Positions 5,842 through 11,653 of a stretch of 11,653 bases of DNA are shown here, one piece after another. This DNA is from Nitrososphaerales archaeon TH703 (GTDB lineage: Archaea > Thermoproteota > Nitrososphaeria > Nitrososphaerales > Nitrososphaeraceae). The stretch lies in assembly GCA_014523525.1 (NCBI GenBank), contig JAATVL010000012.1, forward strand, positions 1 through 11,653, in the 5' to 3' direction. The first letter of the stretch is position 1; every line of letters begins with the position of its first letter. Under the pieces are notes generated by a model, which made no database searches, was not told where the DNA came from, and saw only the letters and a program-made list of their open reading frames with translations. The position numbers and the translations under genes are program-made.

Positions 5842-7605
5842 TTATTTTACCGTTACAGATTTAGCGAGATTACGTGGATAATCAGGGTTTGCGTTGTTAC
5901 AAATTGAAAGATAGTAAGCTAAAAGTTGAAGTGGAATTACTTCGATCAAAGGATAAAGAGATTCACTTAGAGTTGGAATGGTTAATTGGTAGTCATATAA
6001 TGCATTCTTCTTGTTTGAAATGCCAACTATTTTTGCGCCTCTTGATTTAATTGTATGTATGTTTGATAAAGTATCACCATAAGTAGAATCATTTGGGTGT
6101 ATGACTATCACTATACTGTTGGTATCTATTAATGCTAAAGGACCATGTTTTAATTCCCCTGCTGCAATCCCTTCCGCATGTATATATGATAATTCCTTGA
6201 TTTTTAATGCTCCTTCTAGACATACAGGAAAATGAAGTGATCGACCAAGTATATACACATCTTTTGAGTCTTTTATTTGATTTGCAACTCTTTCAATTTG
6301 TGAATCTAATTCTAGGACTTGACTTACAGCTTTTACCAAAAGTTCTTTACTACTGGATATCCCATTTGATTTTCTGCCAATTATCTCCGCGACATAGTAT
6401 AACAACGCGATCTGACTTGTAAAACTTTTGGTTGCAGCAACTCCTATTTCTGGGCCGCAGTTTACTTCAAGATAAGAATCACTTAATCTTGCAAGAGAGG
6501 AAGTAGGAATATTAACTATCGAGAGAACTTTAGCACCCATCTCCTTTGCAGATTTAACAGATTGAATTACATCAGCAGTTTCACCACTTTGAGATATCGC
6601 CAGTAGAACTGAATTTTCATCCAACAAATCAGATGAATATTGAAATTCACTTGACAGTATGGTCTCAACATGAATCTTTGATTTTGAAAAAATTTGCTTT
6701 GCGAGTAATGCAGAATGATAACTTGTTCCACTTCCAGTGATGTAGATATTTTTGGCCCCAGTTACAATATCACAGAATTTTTCTAAATTTTTCTTGTCCT
6801 GTTGCATACTCTTCACTATTGTTTGTCGCTGTTCGTGAATTTCCTTTAACGTATAATGAGAATACTTTCCTTTATCTGCGTCACCCAATTCCCAGGCAAC
6901 TTGTGTTATTCGTCTTGAAATTCTATCCCCATCAAAATTGAAAAAGGAGATGTCGTTATCGTTAATTACAACTATATCGCGATTATCCAGAAAAATTGCA
7001 CGATCTGTATAATTTAAAAATCCCAGAATATCACTAGACAGAAAATAATCATCGTTACCAACTCCTACTATGAGCGGTTCGTCATACCTAGCACCACAGA
7101 GAGTAGATGAATTAAATATAGCTACAAATGCGAAAGAACCTACTAATCGCTTGCATGTAAAGATCATGGACAATCGGATATCGTTAGTAATTTCAAAATA
7201 TTCCTCCAAGAGATGAGCAATGACCTCACTGTCAGTTTCACTCTTGAATTCATGACCTGACCTGTATAGTTCATCCTTCAATACATCATAATTTTCTATT
7301 ATACCATTATGTACCACTGCAATTGTAGACTTACATGCAAGATGAGGATGAGCATTAGAATCAACAATTCCTCCATGTGTTGCCCATCTGGTATGGCCAA
7401 TACCTAATTTACCGGGTAGTTCCTCAAGTCTTAGAGATTTATTGACTTCTGCAACTTTACCTACTCCTTTTCGCATCAAGAGCTTTCCTGATTCAATGGT
7501 CGCGATACCCACACTATCGTAACCTCTGTATTCCATCTTTTTAAGACCTTCAATTAGCACGGAAGATGCGTGTTCATTTCCCTTATACCCTATTATTGAA
7601 CACAT
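5842..7605 (-). CDS. glmS: Glutamine--fructose-6-phosphate aminotransferase (isomerizing)
   Basis: GlmS makes glucosamine-6-phosphate from fructose-6-phosphate and glutamine, the entry to UDP-GlcNAc and surface glycans. The 587 residues form a class II glutaminase domain followed by two SIS sugar domains. Cys2 right after the initiator Met is the nucleophile. HTRWATHG (71-78), HNGIIENY (99-106) and SETDSEVIAHL (122-132) complete the glutaminase site. The first SIS domain has GSGTSYHSA (281-289), SQSGET (328-333) and EIGVAATKSFTSQ (376-388). The second carries EGALKIKELSYIHAEG and ELKHGPLALID. The protein ends in PRNLAKSVTVK, where the family's catalytic Lys lies. Length is close to the bacterial enzyme. 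The start is fixed by the required Met-Cys and a TATA box 26-33 nt upstream. It is monocistronic and divergent from the winged-helix gene. Confidence 0.95.
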   Translation of the reverse strand: MCSIIGYKGNEHASSVLIEGLKKMEYRGYDSVGIATIESGKLLMRKGVGKVAEVNKSLRLEELPGKLGIGHTRWATHGGIVDSNAHPHLACKSTIAVVHNGIIENYDVLKDELYRSGHEFKSETDSEVIAHLLEEYFEITNDIRLSMIFTCKRLVGSFAFVAIFNSSTLCGARYDEPLIVGVGNDDYFLSSDILGFLNYTDRAIFLDNRDIVVINDNDISFFNFDGDRISRRITQVAWELGDADKGKYSHYTLKEIHEQRQTIVKSMQQDKKNLEKFCDIVTGAKNIYITGSGTSYHSALLAKQIFSKSKIHVETILSSEFQYSSDLLDENSVLLAISQSGETADVIQSVKSAKEMGAKVLSIVNIPTSSLARLSDSYLEVNCGPEIGVAATKSFTSQIALLYYVAEIIGRKSNGISSSKELLVKAVSQVLELDSQIERVANQIKDSKDVYILGRSLHFPVCLEGALKIKELSYIHAEGIAAGELKHGPLALIDTNSIVIVIHPNDSTYGDTLSNIHTIKSRGAKIVGISNKKNALYDYQLTIPTLSESLYPLIEVIPLQLLAYYLSICNNANPDYPRNLAKSVTVK

Positions 7606-7630
7606 AATACTATTCTACAATTTGCATTAC

Positions 7631-7638
7631 TTTAAAAT
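7631..7638 (-). promoter_or_regulatory. TATA box of glmS
   Basis: On the minus strand this reads ATTTTAAA, within CTATTTTAAA. It lies 26-33 nt before the glmS ATG, consistent with a leaderless transcript. Confidence 0.5.
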
Positions 7639-7720
7639 AGTTATTAATATCATAAGTCACCACCGCAAAAAAAATTATAACTCTAATTATAAATCACTCA
7701 TTCTTTAAATGGAAGAAATT

Positions 7721-7738
7721 ATGCAAAATATTATGCAT
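7721..7738. promoter_or_regulatory. 18-bp near-palindrome, possible operator
   Basis: ATGCAAAATATTATGCAT pairs with its own reverse complement at 8 of 9 positions. It overlaps a direct repeat of ATTATGCA (7718-7725 and 7730-7737, period 12 bp). It ends 19 bp before the TATA box of the winged-helix gene and about 83 bp before that of glmS. That is a typical place for a dimeric archaeal regulator just upstream of the basal promoter. Autoregulation by the adjacent regulator is inference. Confidence 0.4.
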
Positions 7739-7757
7739 TTTTACACACCGGACAATC

Positions 7758-7768
7758 TTAATATATAA
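7758..7768 (+). promoter_or_regulatory. TATA box of the winged-helix regulator gene
   Basis: TTAATATATAA starts 32 nt before the ATG at 7790. It is the best TATA match in the window and supports a leaderless start at 7790 rather than the upstream TTG at 7772. Confidence 0.6.
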
Positions 7769-7789
7769 TAGTTGACCATTTATGGTTTG

Positions 7790-8755
7790 ATGAATAAAAA
7801 GAACCTTGTTTATTCCTTAGATGAAAATACATTCATAAAAGAAATTTCAATCCTGCAAAAACCAAGTGAAATACGAATTTTATCTAATCCCATTGCATGG
7901 AAAATTGTAAATTTATTGGCAGGTCGTCCAATGTATCCAGCACAAATTGCAAAGGAACTCAAGATATATGAACAAAGTGCATATTATTACATAAGGAAAT
8001 TACTGACAATCAGAGCAATCAGTCAAGTTGAAACCTCATTCGTACGTGGAGGCACCGCGAAACTATACAAAACAGAATTTGCCGCGTTTGGGATAGAGAT
8101 GAATTGGGGGGAGAGGAAATTTGAAACTGTAAATGGAAAAATTGACCGTAACGTTCAAACATTTTTTGAAGACTTTATTGACGATGGCTTGTTCAATGGT
8201 ACTATAGTTGTGGGCGCTCCAGACCCACATGGACCCTACAGGTCTTCTGCTAGAGATGGACACTACGCAGCACAGTTGGCTTTTTTCTTAGGTAGCTTTT
8301 GTGGGCTTCCCCAGAATTTTGTCGTAAAATTAGATGTCGATGCAAAGTCGGAAAAGATATCAAGAACAGAAAATATCATATCTATTGGCGGGCCTGGAAC
8401 AAATATTATCACATCAGAATTTAACAGATATTTACCAATAAGATTTGATGAAACTAATTTCTGGTCTGGCTTAATAGCTCCACACGGAAGGACTCACACA
8501 CTTGACAATCATGGACTGATCGCAAAGATTAGAAATCCATACTCTGAAAAGGTAAACATCGTAATCATCGCAGGAGTGAGATCAGCAGGTACAAAATCAG
8601 CAATAATTGCCTTAACTAACCATGGAAATGATATATTAAAAAAATTCAATCAGGAAAATAATTGGGCAATCGTTGTTCAGGGATTTGATATGGATTCAGA
8701 TGGAAAAATAGATACCATTGATATCGTTGACGAAATATCTACCAAAAGTCTTTGA
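7790..8755 (+). CDS. Winged-helix regulator with large C-terminal S-layer-like domain
   Basis: From the ATG at 7790 the protein has 321 residues. Residues about 26-97 form an ArsR-type winged helix: SNPIAWKIVNLLAGRPMYPA, then recognition helix YEQSAYYYIRKL and a wing at RGGTAKLYKTE. The rest is an alpha/beta domain with glycine-rich strand ends: VVGAPDPHGPY (140-150), IGGPGTNIITSEFN (199-212), DNHGLIAKIRNPYS and IIAGVRSAGTKSA. These resemble the 'GGP..N.LT' and 'AG....GT.AA' pattern I associate with S-layer-like C-terminal domains that archaea attach to HTH proteins. That assignment is from memory. DMDSDGKIDTID (300-311) looks like an EF-hand or dockerin Ca2+ loop. There is no signal peptide or membrane segment, so it is cytosolic. 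It probably senses a ligand through the C-terminal domain. Its target may be its own or the glmS promoter (inference). It is convergent with rpsD. Confidence 0.72.
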   Translation: MNKKNLVYSLDENTFIKEISILQKPSEIRILSNPIAWKIVNLLAGRPMYPAQIAKELKIYEQSAYYYIRKLLTIRAISQVETSFVRGGTAKLYKTEFAAFGIEMNWGERKFETVNGKIDRNVQTFFEDFIDDGLFNGTIVVGAPDPHGPYRSSARDGHYAAQLAFFLGSFCGLPQNFVVKLDVDAKSEKISRTENIISIGGPGTNIITSEFNRYLPIRFDETNFWSGLIAPHGRTHTLDNHGLIAKIRNPYSEKVNIVIIAGVRSAGTKSAIIALTNHGNDILKKFNQENNWAIVVQGFDMDSDGKIDTIDIVDEISTKSL

Positions 8756-8769
8756 ATTATTCTTTGTTA

Positions 8770-9273
8770 TTAACTAGCTACGGCATCTGTTGTTTTGTTC
8801 GGAACTTCTACATGCACCAATATCTTTGACTCATCATCTTTCTTTACTAGATACCCAGGTAAATTCACTTTTCGATTTCCAACTGATACATGACCGTGAA
8901 TTACCACTTGCCTAGCCTGTAACGGAGATTTAATACCCATTTTTCTCATCACAATCGTCTGAAGTCTTCTCTCAAGTATGTCTTCAATCTTCAAATTCAA
9001 AATGTCATCTAGAGATGATGTACTAGTCAAACCTAACCTATTTAAAAATGACAAGAGAAGCGATTCTTTTTCCTGTCTATCCTCTAAAGTCAATGCGAGT
9101 AATGTTCTTGCCTGATTCCTAAAATTCGCAACTTTTGTTTGAGCCTTCCATAATTCTCTTTTGTTCCTTAGTCCATATGAACCGATTATATACAGTTCTG
9201 AATTTAGTTGGTCAGAATTCCATATTCTTCTTGGTCTTCTGTAACTTTTTCTTGGTTTTCTCGGATCCCCCAT
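8770..9273 (-). CDS. rpsD: Small-subunit ribosomal protein uS4
   Basis: uS4 nucleates 30S assembly by binding the 5' domain of 16S rRNA. The 167-residue protein has the archaeal form: a basic N-terminus (MGDPRKPRKSYRRPRRIWN) without zinc-binding cysteines, the helical region KRELWKAQTKVANFRNQAR, and an S4 RNA-binding domain at about 105-150 (ILERRLQTIVMRKMGIKSPL, ARQVVIHGHVSVGNRKVNLPGYLV). It lies 9 nt after the rpsM stop, so the two are co-transcribed. GTGAGG ends 4 nt before the ATG and could act as a weak Shine-Dalgarno, which an internal operon gene would need. The usual downstream partners rpsK (uS11) and rpoD do not follow: the next gene is convergent. Confidence 0.95.
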   Translation of the reverse strand: MGDPRKPRKSYRRPRRIWNSDQLNSELYIIGSYGLRNKRELWKAQTKVANFRNQARTLLALTLEDRQEKESLLLSFLNRLGLTSTSSLDDILNLKIEDILERRLQTIVMRKMGIKSPLQARQVVIHGHVSVGNRKVNLPGYLVKKDDESKILVHVEVPNKTTDAVAS

Positions 9274-9282
9274 TCTGCCTCA

Positions 9283-9873
9283 CTATTCTTTAGTTTCTGG
9301 AGATTTGGGTGCACTGCTTTTTGGAGTCGAGGCCTCAGGAGTAGCAGATTCAGCGGCAGATGCAGGTGCACCGGCCTCCTTTGCTTCGGCTCCAGCGCCG
9401 GCGCCACCAGCCGACGGTCTCATTACAACCTTTTTCACTCCAACTGCGCCACCTTTTCTTCCAGTAGTTCGAGTACACTGGCCCCTGACTCTAAGGCCAA
9501 ACATATGCCTATAGCCTCTCCAGCTATAGATTGTTTTTTCCCTTTCAATATCATTTGAAATGGTAAAATCAAGATCAGAAGTTAACAAATGTTTGTCTGA
9601 ACCCGTATCACTATCCTTTCTTCTGTTAAAATACCAATTTGGAATTCCTATCAAAGAGGGATTTTTTATTGCAGCTTCAATGTCACTCACCTCTTTTTCC
9701 GTTAAAAAACCTATTCTCATGTTAGAATTGATATTTAGCGATTGCAGTATAGTTTGAGACAAGTTATAGCCTATGCCCTTAATCTGACTTAGGGCAATTA
9801 TGATTTTTTTACTGCCCTCTATATCTTTGCCTGCTATTCTTAAGATATGCCTATATTCAGATATCGACAACAT
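9283..9873 (-). CDS. rpsM: Small-subunit ribosomal protein uS13 with Ala/Pro/Ser-rich C-terminal tail
   Basis: uS13 sits in the 30S head and contacts uL5 and the P-site tRNA. Residues 1-148 match archaeal uS13: EYRHILRIAGKDIEG, the helix-hairpin IKGIGYNLSQTI, RIGFLTEKEVSDIE, GIPNWYFNRRKDSDTGSD, and SWRGYRHMFGLRVRGQCTRT ending in GRKGGAVGVKK. Family members usually stop near 150. Here residues 151-196 form a low-complexity tail (AGGAGAGAEAKEAGAP, then TPEASTPKSSAPKS) rich in Ala, Ser, Pro and Gly with roughly balanced charge. The tail's DNA is much richer in G+C than its surroundings. The start is the ATG at 9873. A minus-strand TTTTATTT box (9893-9900) lies 20-27 nt before it. First gene of the rpsM-rpsD pair. 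Confidence 0.94.
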   Translation of the reverse strand: MLSISEYRHILRIAGKDIEGSKKIIIALSQIKGIGYNLSQTILQSLNINSNMRIGFLTEKEVSDIEAAIKNPSLIGIPNWYFNRRKDSDTGSDKHLLTSDLDFTISNDIEREKTIYSWRGYRHMFGLRVRGQCTRTTGRKGGAVGVKKVVMRPSAGGAGAGAEAKEAGAPASAAESATPEASTPKSSAPKSPETKE

Positions 9874-9892
9874 TTACGTCCATCATTTTCCG

Positions 9893-9900
9893 AAATAAAA
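9893..9900 (-). promoter_or_regulatory. Candidate TATA box of rpsM-rpsD
   Basis: On the minus strand TTTTATTT lies 20-27 nt before the rpsM ATG. This is slightly closer than the other boxes in the window. The region up to the divergent ATPase gene (9874-10010) contains no gene. Confidence 0.4.
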
Positions 9901-9975
9901 ACCATGCTGACATAAATACGAAAATGAAATAAAAGAATCAAAGTATTACGATAAAACCAAAATAACCTTTGAAAG

Positions 9976-9985
9976 CTTTAAATTT
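9976..9985 (+). promoter_or_regulatory. TATA box of the ChlI-like ATPase gene
   Basis: CTTTAAATTT ends 25 nt before the TTG at 10011. It supports transcription starting at or near that TTG and hence a leaderless TTG start. Confidence 0.45.
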
Positions 9986-10010
9986 GTTGGTAGGACGAGC
10001 TGATGAATAA

Positions 10011-11653
10011 TTGATTTCTGAAAATTTTAAGGATATCGTTCATAAAAGTTATGGTTCAAATGCTGACTATCAGGAAACAATTTCTGGTCTACCAGAAAAT
10101 TATAAGGATATAAAGACACTCGAGGATTTGTTATCAATCAATTATAAACCTGTATCAGTCAATGATCAACTTAGAGGAAATTTAATATTAAAACTGAAAA
10201 AACAGGAGTTTCCATATTTAGGAATCATCGGTTATGATGATGATATAGTGCCTTCGCTTAATAGAGCAATACTATCATTTCATGACATACTCCTTGTCGG
10301 TCAAATTGGACAGGCGAAGACTAAGATTGCAGAAACTATAGCAAAAAATTTACTTTCTCCAATTCCGATTGTAGAAGGATCTATTACGAATGATATTCCA
10401 ACTTCAATTCCAGAAAACGAATTGGTTTCTTTATTGAATGATAAAGAGGTAATACGTTCCAGACCAGAATTTTATGTTTCTACTGAAACAGAAGACAAGA
10501 TAAGAAATAATAGACTTGATACTAAGATTGTTTGGATTGATGGACATAGTCGCTTCAGGTATCTTCTTGCAACACCAGATATTTCAGTAAAGGATCTCGT
10601 TGGTCAGATAGATGCTATAAAAATAGCAAAAAGAGGAGTCGAAATTTACAATATGGAATCGTATTCACCTGGTCAGCTTCTCCTAGCAAGACACGGAGTG
10701 TTTTGTATTGATGAATTACCCGTGCTGGATCCCCGAAAACAGGTGGCCTTATTGAGTGTCTTACAAGAGGGAATCTATACTACTGGATCGTACCCTGTCA
10801 CATTCAAACCAGATACAAGAATAATATCAACAGCAAATCCAATAGATTATACCCATTCGGGGAAAATAATAGAACCACTCTATGACAGATTAAGAAGTCA
10901 CATCGTTACTCGGTATCCGAAAAATGTTTACGATGAAATGAAGATAATGATTCAAGAGGCAAATATCTCTAATCCACAGAACGTAATGTTACCAATATTC
11001 ATTCTAAGAACCCTGGCTGAAATTACAAGAATTGCTCGCGACCATCCTGAAATAAACCATGAAAAGGGGGTAAGTGTAAGAATGTCAATTCATTCATTAG
11101 AAGTCTTGATATCAGAAGCAGAGAGGGTGAGAAGCATAATTAACAACATTAAAGCTGTTCCACGTTTTAGTGACATTTATTGTATTCGCCAAACTTCGAA
11201 ATTTGAATTATCAGAAATAGATGACAGCTATGAAAATAGAATGAATATTCTTGATGCTATAATATCTGATGCAATTAAGAAAACCTGTGCTGTTTATGTT
11301 CTAGATATTCCCCCTGAAAAAATAATGAACTTGAAGAATGAATTCAAAATAAATAAAAATTTTTTTGTCTCTCAAGACATCACTGGAAACAAGAACAATC
11401 CTAAAAGCTATCAATCGCAGATAAATAAATTTAATTCATTAAGGGAAATAATAGACATTGTAACAGTTAATATAATACAAGATCAAAAGCACTTTGAGGA
11501 AAGCTTAAGCAAGAATGGATTAAATATTGAGATTTTTAATAAACCGAAAGATCCTGAGTACCTTGCCTCAGTAACAGAATTAATTTTAGAAGGGCTTAGA
11601 TTTACCGATCCACCAATACTGGATAGAAAGGAAGGGATCTATGTCCGCATATA
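10011..11653 (+). CDS. AAA+ ATPase of the magnesium-chelatase ChlI/BchI type (3' end outside window)
   Basis: The frame is open for 547 codons to the window edge. Walker A is GQIGQAKT (residues 97-104) and Walker B is VFCIDE (230-235). Sensor-1 Asn is N276 (STANPID) and the likely arginine finger is R293 (PLYDRLRSH). DLVGQIDAIKIAKRGVE before GQLLLARHGVFCIDELPVLD is the chelatase-specific pattern seen in BchI/ChlI (LVG.ID..KA...G). About 125 residues separate the Walker motifs, as expected for that clade's insertions. Such ATPases usually work with a VWA-domain partner, either in metal chelatases or as MoxR-like chaperones. The partner would be expected just past the window. A TAA directly precedes the TTG at 10011, and there is no in-frame ATG or GTG near the N-terminus, so TTG is the likely start. 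Which metal or client it serves is not evident. Confidence 0.82.
   Translation, partial: MISENFKDIVHKSYGSNADYQETISGLPENYKDIKTLEDLLSINYKPVSVNDQLRGNLILKLKKQEFPYLGIIGYDDDIVPSLNRAILSFHDILLVGQIGQAKTKIAETIAKNLLSPIPIVEGSITNDIPTSIPENELVSLLNDKEVIRSRPEFYVSTETEDKIRNNRLDTKIVWIDGHSRFRYLLATPDISVKDLVGQIDAIKIAKRGVEIYNMESYSPGQLLLARHGVFCIDELPVLDPRKQVALLSVLQEGIYTTGSYPVTFKPDTRIISTANPIDYTHSGKIIEPLYDRLRSHIVTRYPKNVYDEMKIMIQEANISNPQNVMLPIFILRTLAEITRIARDHPEINHEKGVSVRMSIHSLEVLISEAERVRSIINNIKAVPRFSDIYCIRQTSKFELSEIDDSYENRMNILDAIISDAIKKTCAVYVLDIPPEKIMNLKNEFKINKNFFVSQDITGNKNNPKSYQSQINKFNSLREIIDIVTVNIIQDQKHFEESLSKNGLNIEIFNKPKDPEYLASVTELILEGLRFTDPPILDRKEGIYVRI

Noticed and set aside
7772..7789. TTG start six codons upstream for the winged-helix gene
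   Set aside because: It lies only a few bases after the TATA box, so it would be upstream of the expected transcription start. The ATG at 7790 is at the right distance.
9204..9558. Open frames on both strands over the uS13 tail and the uS4 start
   Set aside because: They are shadows created by the G+C-rich Ala/Pro/Ser tail, have low-complexity translations and no start signals, and overlap well-supported ribosomal genes.
1..11653. CRISPR arrays, insertion sequences, integrases or att-like repeats near the tRNA
   Set aside because: I saw no regularly spaced repeats, transposase or integrase motifs, and no second copy of the tRNA 3' end within the window.

Overview
The window is AT-rich archaeal chromosome, most likely from an ammonia-oxidising thaumarchaeon (class Nitrososphaeria). 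A soil Nitrosocosmicus- or Nitrososphaera-like lineage is my best guess, but I cannot prove the genus. The evidence is a Leu tRNA with a short bulge-helix-bulge intron, archaeal uS13/uS4, an archaeal Hjc resolvase, an archaeal translin, a geranylgeranyl reductase for ether lipids, an archaeal CobT-type protein, and TATA-like boxes about 25-32 nt before start codons. That spacing implies leaderless mRNAs.

Layout. 1-188 (-): start of an OB-fold ssDNA-binding protein, cut by the window edge. 314-422 (+): intron-containing tRNA-Leu(CAA). 488-1951 (+): geranylgeranyl reductase, ending 3 nt from the convergent translin gene (1955-2599, -). 2672-2797 (+): a dead N-terminal copy of Hjc directly in front of intact hjc (2808-3323, +). 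3382-5786 (+): a tight three-gene operon of NAD(P)H-hydrate epimerase, a glyoxalase-II-like metallo-hydrolase and a CobT-type phosphoribosyltransferase. 5842-7605 (-): glmS. It is divergent from a winged-helix regulator with a large C-terminal domain (7790-8755, +); the 184-bp gap holds both TATA boxes and an 18-bp near-palindrome. 8770-9873 (-): rpsM-rpsD, with an unusual Ala/Pro/Ser tail on uS13. 10011 to the end (+): a ChlI/BchI-like AAA+ ATPase starting at TTG and running off the window.

Most of this is housekeeping: DNA maintenance (SSB, Hjc), translation (tRNA, uS13, uS4), lipid saturation, cofactor repair and cobamide assembly, and hexosamine synthesis. I see no CRISPR array, insertion sequence, integrase or defence island. 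The items most worth a second look are the decayed tandem hjc copy that may have kept the promoter, the neutral low-complexity tail of uS13, the near-palindrome in front of the regulator, and that regulator's EF-hand-like C-terminus. I do not see convincing evidence for a wholly undescribed system.
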